This document shows, piece after piece, positions 1 to 8,868 of a DNA stretch of 64,000 nucleotides. Under the pieces are notes generated by a model. That model did no database searches. It was not told where the DNA came from and saw only the letters and a list, made by a program, of their open reading frames with translations. Both the position numbers and the translations under genes were made by a program. Every line of letters begins with the position of its first letter. The first letter of the stretch is position 1. Source of the stretch: DATGJX01 sp963830545 (GTDB lineage Bacteria; Vulcanimicrobiota; Vulcanimicrobiia; Vulcanimicrobiales; Vulcanimicrobiaceae); the NCBI GenBank assembly GCA_963830545.1, contig CAWHMK010000001.1, positions 1,674,001-1,738,000 on the forward strand. Reading direction: 5' to 3'.

Positions 1-1
1 G

Positions 2-508
2 GATCCGATTCTCGACGACCAAAACGACGTCATCGGCGCGCGGTGGTACGGCATTCCGATGGCGCAGATAACGAGCATCATCGACCACATGACGGAAACG
101 TTCATTCTCTGGGGATTGCTTGCAATGGTGATTGCGCTGATCGTCGCAGTGCCGTTTGCGCAGCGCATCTCGAAGGCAATTGCTGCGCGCAGCGAGCAAG
201 TGAGCGTCGCGGCAAAGGAACTCGGCGTTACGATTGTGGGCGGCGAAGTCTCCGGCGACCATGTCGCAGCGACGCGCGCAGCCGTGGAACGCGCAGGCCG
301 GCTCATCTCGGAAATATCCGGCGGGCAAAGCGGCGCTAAAGTGGCGGAACTCAAAGCGGTAAACGACGAGCTGCAAAACGACGTAATCGTCATAGATACG
401 CTCTCACAAGAGATGAGCAGCCGCTTGCAGCAAGCCGTCAGCCGCGTCGCGGAATTGAACGAGGTCGCCTCCGGTCTAGACCATTTGGTACACGGAGATT
501 CGAAGTAG
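2..508 (+). CDS. C-terminal part of a cache-type membrane sensor (methyl-accepting chemotaxis-like), 5' end outside window
   Basis: The reading frame is open from the first base. It shows the end of a periplasmic sensor domain (residues like DQNDVIGARWYGIP), one membrane segment (about FILWGLLAMVIALIVAVPF) and a roughly 110-residue helical tail rich in Ala, Val, Glu and Ser. The pattern 'next-ligand-pocket strand, membrane segment, cytoplasmic coil' is that of Cache-domain chemoreceptors. The tail is far shorter than a normal signalling domain and no canonical methyl-accepting hairpin tip is visible, so it may be a mini-receptor or another sensor. An internal ATG at 59 could be mistaken for the start, but similarity-like residues continue upstream of it. 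The next gene starts 9 bases downstream, so the two are probably one operon. Confidence 0.6.
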   Translation, partial: DPILDDQNDVIGARWYGIPMAQITSIIDHMTETFILWGLLAMVIALIVAVPFAQRISKAIAARSEQVSVAAKELGVTIVGGEVSGDHVAATRAAVERAGRLISEISGGQSGAKVAELKAVNDELQNDVIVIDTLSQEMSSRLQQAVSRVAELNEVASGLDHLVHGDSK

Positions 509-517
509 AGATGCATC

Positions 518-733
518 GTGGCTGACGTCATTCTGTTTTTTTCGAGCAACGCCGATACGATGATCGCCACCAAGGCGCTCAAAGACGCCGGCGTCCCCGC
601 GAAGATGATTCCAAAACCCGCGAGCGTGACCGCGGCATCCAACCTGTGTTTGAGCATCGACGGCGGATCCGAAGGCGCGGCCGTAACCGCACTGCAAACG
701 GCCAAGATCGCCTTGGGCGGCGTAGTGAAGTAA
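518..733 (+). CDS. DUF3343 family protein (putative Se/S carrier-like)
   Basis: This is a 71-residue protein with a GTG start 9 bases after the sensor stop. The layout matches DUF3343: a strand with phenylalanines (VILFFSS), a helix followed by KDAGVPAKMIPKP, then a small conserved segment SNLCLSIDGG with one cysteine at about residue 43. In that family the segment is usually S-x-C-G-L-A-L, and its proteins resemble TusA-like sulfur carriers and are annotated as possible selenium/sulfur carriers. The cysteine here is one position away from the usual place, so carrier chemistry is uncertain. The substrate and partner cannot be read from the neighbours. Confidence 0.65.
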   Translation: MADVILFFSSNADTMIATKALKDAGVPAKMIPKPASVTAASNLCLSIDGGSEGAAVTALQTAKIALGGVVK

Positions 734-734
734 G

Positions 735-1481
735 CTACGCTCGCAAAACGCGTGCATCGGCGAGTGTAATCTCCCGCTGCGCGCCGTCGTGATCGACGAG
801 TAGCGCTCCGCCTGTCGACAGGCGGAGCGCTCTTGCTTCAAAGGCTTCGCTCGAGCCGTCGAGCAGTATGCGATACTGTGCGCCTGGAATACCCGCGGCG
901 TCTTCCCATTCGTGCGTGATGCGCGCAGTTGCGTGCAGCCAGTCGTACATTTCATCAACGCAACGCAGCAGCGCTTGCAGTACTTGCGCGCGTTCGACGT
1001 CGCGCAAAACGTCCGAAACATACGCGGGCGGCGGCGAAATGCCGGCAATTGCCGCGGCATCGTCCGGACGGCGCACGTTGAGGCCGATGCCGCACGCAGC
1101 CCATGCGTATTCGCCTGCAACACGCGAAATGCAGAGGATACCCGCGAGTTTCCGTTCACCCAGCAACACGTCGTTGGGCCATTGCAGCCGCACCGCAATG
1201 CCGAATTCGGCCAGCGCGCGCCGCACGGCCAGCGCGGTCCAAAACGGCACCGCCCACAGATCTTCCGCCGGCAGCGGGTCCGGCAAGCCGATCGTGCACA
1301 GCAGCGCGCTTCCCGCCGGTGCAACCCACGAACGCCCTTTGCGTCCGGTTCCGCGCTCCTGGAAATCCGCGACCAGCGTCAGTCCGCGCGCCCGCTCCTC
1401 GCCGAGCATGCGGGCCATGTCGTCGTTGGTGCTTCCGGTCACGGCGACGCGGGAAATGCGATTGAAGCGCCCCACTTTCAC
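735..1481 (-). CDS. birA: Biotin--[acetyl-CoA carboxylase] ligase (BirA catalytic domain, no HTH)
   Basis: The enzyme activates biotin with ATP and transfers it to the carrier lysine of acetyl-CoA carboxylase in the cytoplasm. Class motifs are present in order: GSTND near residue 16, the biotinyl-AMP loop RGTGRKGRSW at about 43-52, QWPNDVLL, KLAGIL and GIGLNV, then a C-terminal SH3-like domain. At 248 residues it has no room for the N-terminal winged helix of E. coli BirA, so it is a monofunctional ligase. I chose the GTG at 1481, just before the conserved fold. A longer TTG-started version reaches 1547 but would run into the divergent ndk start at 1536. Confidence 0.9.
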   Translation of the reverse strand: MKVGRFNRISRVAVTGSTNDDMARMLGEERARGLTLVADFQERGTGRKGRSWVAPAGSALLCTIGLPDPLPAEDLWAVPFWTALAVRRALAEFGIAVRLQWPNDVLLGERKLAGILCISRVAGEYAWAACGIGLNVRRPDDAAAIAGISPPPAYVSDVLRDVERAQVLQALLRCVDEMYDWLHATARITHEWEDAAGIPGAQYRILLDGSSEAFEARALRLSTGGALLVDHDGAQREITLADARVLRA

Positions 1482-1535
1482 GCTTGCTTCGGGGTGCAGG
1501 CCTGCTTCGCCCGCGGCCCGTATTCCACGGCGGTT

Positions 1536-1994
1536 ATGGCAATCCAACGTACATTGATCCTCTGCAAACCCGACGCCGTTTCACGCAGCCTCGTCGGAGA
1601 AATCGTCACTCGTCTCGAGCGCCGCGGCTATGTGATCGTCGCGATGAAACTGATGCAGCTGGACGGCGAGCGCGCGCGTCGTCATTATGGCGAGCACGAA
1701 GGCAAACCGTTTTTCCAAGGCCTCGTCGATTTCATCACGAGCGGTCCGCTCGTCGCGATGTGCGTGGAAGGCGAAGACGCGATTGCCGGCTGCCGGCAAC
1801 TGATGGGCGCGACCAATCCGCTGAGCGCGGCACCCGGATCGATTCGCGCCGACTTCGCGTCGACCATCGGCCGCAACTTGGTGCACGGCAGCGACTCGCA
1901 CGAAAGCGCCGAACGCGAACTCGCGATTTTCTTCGAACCGCGCGAGTACGTATCTCGCAAGCACGATCTCGAACGCTGGATTGTGGAGAAGTAA
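1536..1994 (+). CDS. ndk: Nucleoside diphosphate kinase
   Basis: The 152-residue protein has the full NDK fold. It starts AIQRTLILCKPDAV, with the conserved K-P-D-A-V at residues 11-15, and carries the active-site segment NLVHGSDS at 114-121 whose histidine 117 is phosphorylated during phosphate transfer from ATP to other NDPs. Residues RRGYVIVAMKLM and NPLSAAPGSIR are also typical. It is divergent from birA, with the ATG 54 bases from the chosen birA start, and ends 4 bases before the enolase start, so ndk and eno are probably cotranscribed. Confidence 0.95.
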   Translation: MAIQRTLILCKPDAVSRSLVGEIVTRLERRGYVIVAMKLMQLDGERARRHYGEHEGKPFFQGLVDFITSGPLVAMCVEGEDAIAGCRQLMGATNPLSAAPGSIRADFASTIGRNLVHGSDSHESAERELAIFFEPREYVSRKHDLERWIVEK

Positions 1995-1998
1995 CCGC

Positions 1999-3310
1999 AT
2001 GTCGTTGGAATCGCTGCGCGGCGGCGGGCGGCCGCTGATCGAGGGTGTACACGCGCGCGAAGTCTTGGATTCGCGCGGAAATCCGACGCTTGCGGTGAGC
2101 GTGGCAACGAGTTTCGGATCCGTAGAGGAAGCGATGGTTCCGTCCGGTGCATCGACGGGCGCGCACGAAGCGGTCGAACTGCGCGACGGCGACGCGAAGC
2201 GCTACAACGGAAAAGGCGTACTCAAAGCCGTCGCCGAGGTGAACGACGTGCTGGCTTCGGCGATCGAAGGCCTCGATGCGACCGCGCAGCGCGAAATCGA
2301 CCGCCGCCTCATCGAGATCGACGGCACGCCCAACAAGAGCAAAGCCGGCGCAAACGCGATGTTGGGTGTTTCACTTGCGACGGCGCGCGCGGCGGCGAGC
2401 AGTTTTTCGCTCCCGCTTTTTCGCTATCTCGGCGGACCGTCCGCATCGACGCTTCCGGTTCCCATGATGAACGTCATCAACGGAGGAAAGCACGCGGATG
2501 GGGCGTTGCAGTTCCAAGAGTGCATGATCGTGCCCGTCGGCGCGCCGAGTCTGCGTGAAGCGATACGCTACGGCGCGGAAGTCTTTCATGCGCTCGGGAA
2601 ATTGCTGCACGAGCAGAAATCAGCCCACGACGGTCGGCGACGAAGGCGGCTACGCGCCGCGTTTGGATACGCTCGATCAGGCGATGGATTTGCTGGTGCA
2701 GGCCATTACGCGCGCAGGGTACAAGCCGGGCGCCGACGTCGCAATCGCGCTCGATGCGGCCGCGACGGAATTCTTCCAAGACGGAAAGTATTTTCCGCTC
2801 ACCAAAGATCGCGCGTTCGGCGCAGACGACATGGTGTCGTTCTACGCGGATCTCATCGCGAAGTACCCGGTCATCTCAATCGAGGACGGTCTTTCCGAAG
2901 ACGACTGGAGCGGCTGGGCAAAACTTACCGCAGCCATCGGCGCGAAATGCCAACTCGTCGGCGACGATTTGTTCGTTACCAATACCGAGCGGCTCTCGCG
3001 CGGCATTCGCGAGGGCATCGCCAATTCGATCTTGATCAAAGTCAATCAGATCGGCACGCTGACCGAAACGCTCGATGCGGTGGAGATGGCGCACAAAGCC
3101 GGCTACAGCACGGTCATTTCGCACCGTTCCGGCGAGACGGAAGATACGACGATAAGCGACATCGCGGTGGCGACGGGAGCGGGACAAATAAAAACCGGCT
3201 CGCTTTCACGCAGCGATCGCATTGCGAAATACAACCGGCTGATGGCGATCGAAGAAGAACTCGGGGACGCAGCCATTTATCCGGGCGCAGGGGCTTTTCC
3301 GCGGGCGTAG
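1999..3310 (+). CDS. eno: Enolase, with one single-base frameshift
   Basis: Enolase interconverts 2-phosphoglycerate and phosphoenolpyruvate in glycolysis. The N-terminal part has DSRGNPT, SGASTGAHEAVELRDGD and NVINGGKHADGALQFQE. After residue 207 the frame shifts by one base at about 2620 (a T between the AAA and CAG codons). The downstream frame gives TTVGDEGGYAP, ISIEDGLSEDDW, LVGDDLFVTN, LIKVNQIGT and the HRSGETED catalytic loop. Across the shift the length is about 436 residues, normal for the family. Because every motif is intact and the enzyme is normally essential, I think this is a sequence error. The start ATG is 4 bases after ndk. Confidence 0.93.
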
Positions 3311-3329
3311 GCGAAAACGCGCCCGGCCG

Positions 3330-3401
3330 GGGCCCGTCGCTCAGCGGTAGAGCGGCCGGCTCATAACTGGTTGCGCGTAGGTTCGAATCCTACCGGGCCC
3401 A
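3330..3401 (+). tRNA. tRNA-Met (anticodon CAT)
   Basis: The 72 bases fold into a complete cloverleaf: acceptor GGGCCCG pairs with CGGGCCC, the D arm is GCTC/GAGC, the anticodon stem GCCGG pairs with CTGGT around loop CTCATAA, and the T arm is GTAGG/CCTAC with loop TTCGAAT. The discriminator is A and CCA is not encoded. The anticodon stem lacks the three G-C pairs of initiator tRNA, and base 1 is paired. It is therefore an elongator tRNA-Met, or possibly tRNA-Ile2 whose CAT is modified by TilS. Confidence 0.92.
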
Positions 3402-3439
3402 TGCGTTTGACGCTCGGCGGGCGGTGGAATGACGCAAGC

Positions 3440-3919
3440 ATGCAAGGAACCGTCATTCTCCGCGCGCTGGGCGTCGCTATTTTGGCTGCCGGCGTTTCCG
3501 GTTGTCATCCGAGCACGCGCAGCGCGGCCGGACAAACGCCGCTGCCCGCGAGTACGACGCTGGCGCAAGCCAATTCCACCGCAGCGCCGGATCAAGCGCT
3601 CACGAGCGGCCCGGGCGATAAGTATTTCGCGAAAACCGATGCCAAACTGCACGGCGTTTCGTTTTCGATTTGGGCGAACGGGCGCCCGGTCGACGTAATT
3701 CAATGGCCGAGCAAGGCAGTGGACATCACGCAGGACATGAAGGGTCACGCGAACACAATCGTGGTGGAATGGAATCGCACGCAGAAAAACGGCGCGGGAA
3801 CGCTGACGATCGGAACGGCGAAGCACGTCGTGTTTACGACGCGCGTGACGCCGTCGTCGCCGGCGAAGGGCCGCAACTCGAAGCAATTCCTGGCTCCGCA
3901 GGCACCGGTCGGACGATAA
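3440..3919 (+). CDS. Hypothetical lipoprotein
   Basis: The 159-residue protein begins with a lipoprotein signal peptide: M-Q-G, a hydrophobic core (ILRALGVAILAAG), then V-S-G-C, where the cysteine would be lipidated and cleaved. A Ser/Thr/Ala-rich linker of about 40 residues leads to a small domain rich in beta strands (SFSIWANGRPVDVIQW, NTIVVEWNRTQ, TLTIGTAKHVVFTTRV). I do not recognise a family. The frame is open upstream to the tRNA, but the ATG at 3440 is the one that places the signal peptide at the terminus. It ends 11 bases before the dioxygenase gene. Confidence 0.65.
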   Translation: MQGTVILRALGVAILAAGVSGCHPSTRSAAGQTPLPASTTLAQANSTAAPDQALTSGPGDKYFAKTDAKLHGVSFSIWANGRPVDVIQWPSKAVDITQDMKGHANTIVVEWNRTQKNGAGTLTIGTAKHVVFTTRVTPSSPAKGRNSKQFLAPQAPVGR

Positions 3920-3930
3920 TCGACGAGCCG

Positions 3931-4707
3931 ATGCAGCTCGATGCATCGGCGCGCGAGGCGTATGAACGCGACGGCTTCGTCAAGATCGCCGGCGTGTTCG
4001 ACGCGCCGACAACTGCATATTATCGCGAGCACATTTCATCCGAGGTCATCCGGCGCAACCGCAATACGGCGCCGATCGACACGCGCGACACCTATCACAA
4101 AGCCTTTCTGCAAGTCACGAATCTGTGGCGAACGAACGAGGCGGCGCGCGAGTTCGTCTTCGGAAAACGGCTTGCGTCGCTCGCGGCGCAGCTGCTCGGC
4201 GTGGAACGCGTGCGGCTGTATCACGATCAGGCGTTGTACAAGGAGCCGGGCGGCGGCATTACGCCATGGCACGCGGACCAATTCTATTGGCCGCTCTCGA
4301 GTGAAAAAACGATCACGGCTTGGGTTCCGCTGCAGGCAACGCCGCTCGAAATGGGACCACTTGCATTTGCCGCCGGCAGTCACCGCATGCAGTTCGGACG
4401 CGATCTCGAAATCTCCGACGAAAGCGAGCGCAGCCTGCGCAAAGCGCTCGAATCGGGACGTTTTCACGAAGTCAACGAACCGTTCGCACTCGGCGAAGTG
4501 AGTTTCCACTCCGGCTGGACGTTCCATCACACCGGCGCGAACGCGTCGAAGCAAGCGAGAGCGGTAATGACGGTCATCTACATGGCCGACGGCATCCGGC
4601 TCATCGAGCCGGCGCGCAAGCAGCACTACCTGGACTGGGAGGCGTTCATGCCCGGCGTCCGCCCGGGCGAAGTGGTTGACAGCCCGCTCAATCCCGTGTT
4701 GAATTAG
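3931..4707 (+). CDS. Phytanoyl-CoA dioxygenase (PhyH) family Fe(II)/2-oxoglutarate oxygenase
   Basis: The 258-residue protein has the double-stranded beta-helix iron site. The H-x-D pair lies in PWHADQFYW (His114, Asp116), the distal histidine in GWTFHHTGAN (about 199-200), and the 2-oxoglutarate-binding arginine is about ten residues later (QARAV). The segment MGPLAFAAGSH between them is also typical. The start is DASAREAYERDGFVKI, the usual PhyH N-terminus. Members hydroxylate diverse small molecules, and nothing here tells the substrate. It lies between a lipoprotein gene and tRNA-Glu. Confidence 0.85.
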   Translation: MQLDASAREAYERDGFVKIAGVFDAPTTAYYREHISSEVIRRNRNTAPIDTRDTYHKAFLQVTNLWRTNEAAREFVFGKRLASLAAQLLGVERVRLYHDQALYKEPGGGITPWHADQFYWPLSSEKTITAWVPLQATPLEMGPLAFAAGSHRMQFGRDLEISDESERSLRKALESGRFHEVNEPFALGEVSFHSGWTFHHTGANASKQARAVMTVIYMADGIRLIEPARKQHYLDWEAFMPGVRPGEVVDSPLNPVLN

Positions 4708-4721
4708 GCCTTGGACCCCGT

Positions 4722-4796
4722 GGCGCCATCGTCTATCGGTTAGGACATCGCCCTTTCAAGGCGGAAAGACGGGTTCGATTCCCGTTGGCGCTACCA
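4722..4796 (+). tRNA. tRNA-Glu (anticodon TTC), with encoded CCA; integration site of island 1
   Basis: The acceptor GGCGCCA pairs with TGGCGCT (one G-T pair at the end), the anticodon loop CTTTCAA carries TTC, and the T arm is ACGGG/CCCGT. Discriminator A is followed by an encoded CCA at 4794-4796. The last 26 bases of the gene are repeated perfectly at 21440, which identifies it as the attachment site of a genomic island that left the tRNA intact. Confidence 0.95.
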
Positions 4797-4798
4797 AT
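4771..4798 (+). repeat. attL of island 1 (28-bp direct repeat, tRNA-Glu 3' end)
   Basis: The 28 bases covering the tRNA-Glu T-loop, acceptor and CCA are identical to 21440-21467. The match breaks immediately on both sides (C versus G upstream, A versus T downstream). Exact duplication of a tRNA 3' end is the standard footprint of tyrosine-recombinase integration. Confidence 0.9.
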
Positions 4799-4801
4799 AA
4801 A

Positions 4802-4825
4802 GCTGCGTATTTACGCGGCTTTTTT
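4802..4825 (+). terminator. Intrinsic terminator after tRNA-Glu
   Basis: A 7-bp stem (GCTGCGT with ACGCGGC, one G-T pair) with loop ATTT is followed directly by six T. It lies 5 bases past the encoded CCA, so it would end the tRNA transcript. It sits on the island side of attL, so the island supplied it. Confidence 0.75.
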
Positions 4826-5009
4826 CATTGCCGTTCGCCGATGTCTACCTAAATGTCTACCTAACTGCGCGACCCCCGGAGACGACGGTACGGGCGACCG
4901 AGGAAGCGACGGATATCTCCAGCGCCGGGCGAAAGAACGTTGCGGAACCTCTGGCCGGGATGGAGTGGGAGAATAAACCTTCGAGAGACCTCGATGTCCT
5001 TGTAGACTC

Positions 5010-6030
5010 GGCGTGTGGGATACGCAAACCAAGCCGTATCTGCAAGACGCTGTGTTGGCCTATCGTGTCGGCGCATATCGCCTTGCCATTTCGTTGCAAC
5101 ATGGACTGCGGTAGCCTTCGACATTATAAATAAGGTTCGCGGCCTCTGCTGATGGCGAGATCCGGCGCGAGCATTCATTCAAACCTTCGATCATGCTATC
5201 GCCTCGAGGAACACATCTCAACTTCTGAAAATTGAGCGCGATTAGTGGATCCGCGAAGGAACAATTTCAGTCATCGGCGTTCAAGACGCGAAAAGCCTTA
5301 GACGGCTCGAGGACGACGCCATCTTTGCGCCCATCCGGCTCTGTCGCGCGACCACGACCTTTTTCACCCCCGCCCGACTTAGTGCGTGCTCACGTGTGCA
5401 AGCCGTGAATAGCGATGCTATCGATGCCACCATTATCAGGTAAAGCGATCCTAGAAATATATAAGGTCGACGTACCATCCTCTATATTTCCGCGGGAGCG
5501 AAGAAGCGCCGTGCGAGTACGTAATCGAGCGTTACCTAAATCGGATCGATCGTCAACTGTACGAACTTCAGTGTCGTAGTGTTGAAGGCATTCGATCCGC
5601 AGTGACGTGCCTGAGTGGCAAGGTTTTGATAACTCGCTGTTAGACTCGCTGGAAGCCGTGAGCGATTCGATGCAGCGTATCTAGGGGCGAAGTTGACGAT
5701 CGCGCCGTTGCAATAATCGATGAGGCGAACCGAGGTTCAGCTATTCCGATCACTTTTGGTAATCTCCCGCTTTCCCCTTATCAGAGAGAACTTCGCTACA
5801 TCTGCAGTTACCCGTCTGCAGCCTGGCGCTTACGCCAACCATCCATACGGAATATTTGCTGCTGCTGGCATCCTTGATGATGAGGTAAACAACGCGCTTT
5901 GCGAACGCTGAACCGTTAGGCCGGTTGACGCAATCAGTACTGGAATCGTTTCCTGTCGAACAGTTTCATATACTACTGATCCAGAGGCTTGAGCGTGCAG
6001 GCACTTTCCGGGACGCGGAAGACGTCTACG
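5010..6030 (+). pseudogene. HEPN-like protein (R-x4-H motif), multiply frameshifted
   Basis: Joining reading frames gives a coherent helical protein: WDTQTKPYLQDAVLAYRV, then VATWTAVAFDIINKVRG, then FIQTFDHAIASRN and SQLLKIERD, then IGVQDAKSLRRLEDD followed in another frame by RHLCAHPALSRDHDLFHP. The last piece (codons at 5317-5334) is an R-x4-H motif followed by P, as in HEPN ribonuclease domains. It continues with LSMPPLSGKAILEIY and EYVIERYLNRIDRQLYELQ, and later LTQSVLESFPVEQFHILL. At least five frame changes and internal stops are present, so it cannot be translated as given. The family is not identified further. Position next to attL and defence genes fits a toxin or abortive-infection role, which is inference. 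Confidence 0.45.
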
Positions 6031-6742
6031 TAATGTGGAGTGTGCCTCGTCCCGTTTCTGAATGCAAAGCGCATGCAGCGGATCATTAACGCAGTAGCGG
6101 GCAACGGCGGAAGGGGCACTGCATGGCCGGTCGGGGAACCCAGCGATCCTTGGCGCGTCTACTCCGGCTGCCCGCTCGCGCGACACGATCATATAGCAAT
6201 GTTCATTTTATGCCGCTTCTTCGTGCTGCGAGCGCAAACATCCGACACAGGAATACAGCGAAGTTTCTTGGCAAGCGCTCAGCCAACTGCCGGTCGATAT
6301 ACGGGTAAGATGGGCTATCCGTTTCACAGTCCCCCAGTATTGGCGAATGGGCCGAGGCCCTCATTTTCAGATCGCATACGGTGATCTACCGGATGAAGGC
6401 AGTCCTACCAGGGGAATATGCAAAAGCGCCGCGCGCCTATGGCAGGAGCAGTGCGGGTCTGTACGGTTCCGTGAACGCTTCCATTTGCGATGCGGCATAC
6501 CGTCCAAGAAACACCCCTGTTGTGATTGATCTGTAGAGGCGGCTTTTCTCAATGCAGCCGATCAATCATATTAGTGATCTGCCGCGATGATTCTTAGGGC
6601 TTTGAGGGGTCTGGCGGCTGAATAAGGGGACACGCGGCCAGATTGTCACTAGCAGAGTTGAGATGAACAACGAAAACTATCGGCCTACGACGCCCTTCGT
6701 TGAAGAAGCGGCAACTGTCGCGGTACTCTTCAACGATCTCGC
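6031..6742. other. No confident gene; probable decayed coding remnant
   Basis: Short overlapping frames occur on both strands, none longer than about 114 codons and none with a recognisable motif. On the + strand a stretch near 6360-6530 keeps coding-like composition (ending NASICDAAYRPRNTPVVIDL) and may be the C-terminal remnant of the HEPN-like ORF or of another lost gene. No repeats, tRNA or terminator were seen. Confidence 0.4.
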
Positions 6743-6934
6743 TCAGTCTTGCGATTGCGCACCTGCGCGGTCACGCTCAACCGAAGCCGACTCCTGCGCG
6801 CGTTCTACGTGTTCTTCGCGGAAGATGCGCCGATTGCGCTCGTCACGTTCGCACTCGAGCAAGCCCTCATCCGACCATCGCTTGATGGTCTCTGCGGTCC
6901 GGCCAACGCGTCGCGCCAGTTCACTTACAAGCAC
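6743..6934 (-). CDS. MerR-like helix-turn-helix DNA-binding protein
   Basis: From a GTG at 6934 the frame encodes 63 residues that are almost entirely a MerR-type winged HTH: VSELARRVGRTAETIKRWSDEG followed by LLECERDERNRRIFREEHV. The helix-turn-helix, the W-S-D-E-G-L turn and the R-R-I-F wing are all in register. It is about the size of excisionase or controller-like stand-alone HTH proteins. It is divergent from the cytosine methyltransferase at 7013, with about 80 bases between, which contain the palindrome CCCATATGGG at 6969-6978. It may be the regulator of the restriction-modification genes or an excisionase, neither of which is shown directly. The start is uncertain because the frame is open further upstream. 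Confidence 0.55.
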   Translation of the reverse strand: MLVSELARRVGRTAETIKRWSDEGLLECERDERNRRIFREEHVERAQESASVERDRAGAQSQD

Positions 6935-7012
6935 ACCAGCGTAGGTTCGACCTTTGCTCCCATTGTCCCCATATGGGTAGGAATGGGGAGAAGGCCGGGA
7001 ACAATGTGGCGC

Positions 7013-8022
7013 ATGAGCACGGTGTCGCGTCTGCCTGTCCGTAGGATCCGACGTCGCTCGAGCTGCGCCGGCGGCGGCGGTCAACTCTTGGCCTTGAAAC
7101 TGCCGCTTTGAGCATGCCGCAGCTCGTTGAGATTGACCGTCATGCTTGTGCTACATTGCGCCACAACCGCCCGAAGTGGACGGTGTTGCAACAGGATATC
7201 CCACCATTTCGACGCATCGGCCTATGCCGAAGTAGATTTGCTTGCGGGCGGTTTGCCATGTCCGCCGTTCTCGCGTGCGGGCAAACGACTCGGCGAAGAA
7301 GATGAGCGCAATCTTTGGCCTGCACGCTAAAGATCATCGAGCAAGTGAGGCCAAAGGCGATCATGTTCGAGAACGTGCGGGGCATTCTGGATGCGGTAAT
7401 TGAGGATTTTCGCACGAAGTTCGCGTCGGCGGAGCAGCTCAAGGGCTACAAGACCGATTGGAAATTACTGAATGCATGCGATTTTGGGGTCTCGCAATTA
7501 CGGCCACGAGTCGTTTTCGTTGCAATCAAAGAAGAGTTCGCCTCAGATGGATCGGCGATAAATGGGACGGCTGGCCGACAGGAAGCGGAGGATCCGGTGC
7601 CCACCGTTGGCGAAAAGATCTTCGATCTGATTTCTGAGCGCGGGTGGCCCGGTGCCAAGAAATGGAAGCAGCAGGCAAATGAGATTGCGCCAACCATCGT
7701 CGGCGGCTCATGTGAAACACGGCGGCCCAATCTTGGTCCCACACGCGCGCGCAGAGAATGGGCCGCACTTGGAGTTGATGGTCTTGGAATCGCTGACGCG
7801 GCCCCGGATCGCGACTACGTTGGGATGCCGCGCCTGACAGTAAGGATGGTTGCGCGGTTGCAAGGCTTCCCGGATACGTGGGAATTTAAAGGCGGTAAAA
7901 CGGCTGCGTACCGGCAAGTTGGAAATGCATTTCCGCCGCCGGTTGCTGAAGCCGTCGCGCGGCAAATTCGCGCATGCCTAACGGCAGAAACGCAGAGCAC
8001 CGGCAAGCGGAAAGCCGTATAA
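7013..8022 (+). CDS. DNA (cytosine-5)-methyltransferase, frameshifted near the N-terminus
   Basis: Reading across frames gives the C5 methyltransferase motifs in order: motif I (CAGGGGQ, then FEHA and LVEIDRHA), motif IV with the catalytic cysteine (AGGLPCPPFSRAGK), motif VI (MFENVRGILD), motif VIII (QLRPRVVFVAI) and motif X (YRQVGNAFPPPVAEAV). A target-recognition region with RRPNLGPTRARREW lies between VIII and IX. Indels near 7095, 7200 and 7315 break the first 100 codons, while the last 235 are one open frame from 7315. The length of about 335 residues is normal. It is followed, with overlap, by a restriction enzyme gene and by vsr on the other strand, so it is the modification half of a type II system. 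Confidence 0.8.
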
Positions 8023-8868
8023 CGTTGGCGCTGAACTCAAATGACCGAATCGCTGTAGAAGCATTCAACGATATCGTCACCCGCGAAAATCTAGATAAAT
8101 ATACGGCGTGGAAAGCGATAGCCAAACTTCTCTTGACGTGTGAGGTCTGGGAGGGCAAACGTACAGGCTGGAGTCCGCTAGTTTACGAGCGATGCATCGT
8201 TTTTGAGGAAGCCAACACCTTTGGCGTAACAAAATCCGGTGAAGAAATCGCAAAGTACAGCTCGGAAGGAAGCTCGGTGCATACCTGGCCGGTCAGTTTG
8301 GCGTTCCGACCGAAAGTATCTGCGATGAGATCGGCGTTTATTGGCGGCTTCCCGAGATCCGGAACATGCAGCCTAACAACTTGCTCGGGAATTCGTTCCG
8401 GTCTCTCTGCGTCACTTACCTCGAGCGGTTCGGTAATCCGGAAATCTCCTACGATGAAGAGGTTAGTCCGCATGCCGAATTTGCGGGCCATCAATGCCGG
8501 CGCAAGCCCAGGCGCGAAGATCGACATCGTCGCCCGGCGAGGCGACTTGCCGGTCGCGCTCATGTCGTGTAAGTGGCGATACCGCCACGATCGCGTGGAA
8601 TTCGTTGAGGAATTCATGCGTTACTTAACACCAGCGCGGCGGCTAAATTCGAATATGGAGTTTTATGCAATTACAGGAGAATTTTCGTCGGCACGGCTTC
8701 ACAAAGCGCTGGAGGCTTCGCAGCCCGCGTCGGTGCACGGCCCGATGTCAGGCGGTCGTGCATTTCGCGCCGCAAATTCCCCGTGAGGCGCTAGAAATAA
8801 ATGGGCGCACCGTCGAGGAGCTGAAGGGTCTCCCATACTTAGCCGACGCGTCTTGTACCTGGCGCTAA
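7974..8868 (+). CDS. Putative type II restriction endonuclease, frameshifted
   Basis: The ATG at 7974 lies inside the methyltransferase 3' end (49-bp overlap), as expected for a coupled restriction enzyme. Frames join as DRIAVEAFNDIVTREN and LDKYTAWKAIAKLLLTCEV, then LPEIRNMQPNNLLGNSFRSL and YLERFGNPEISYDEE, then GAKIDIVARRGDLPVALMSC followed by KWRYRHDR, FMRYLTPARRLN and FYAITGEFSSARLHKALE. The D-I-V...S-C-K-W strand pair resembles the core of PD-(D/E)XK enzymes of the 'S-x-K-W' type, with the acidic residue replaced by serine. The C-terminus continues in another frame as HFAPQIPREALEINGRTVEE. At least three indels are needed. No named enzyme or specificity is claimed. Confidence 0.6.

Noticed and set aside
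59..508. Complete small membrane protein starting at ATG 59
   Set aside because: The frame is open to the window edge and upstream residues look like the end of a cache-type sensor domain, so it is a truncated longer gene.
912..1994. Long 360-codon + strand frame covering ndk
   Set aside because: Only the part from 1536 is ndk; the rest is a shadow of birA on the other strand.
4811..5178. Possible integrase next to attL
   Set aside because: No tyrosine recombinase boxes (R...H-x-x-R...Y) were found in any frame, and the best joined frame belongs to the HEPN-like ORF.
5281..5478. Minus-strand 65-codon lipoprotein-like ORF
   Set aside because: It lies antisense inside the HEPN-like coding trace, which has better internal consistency.
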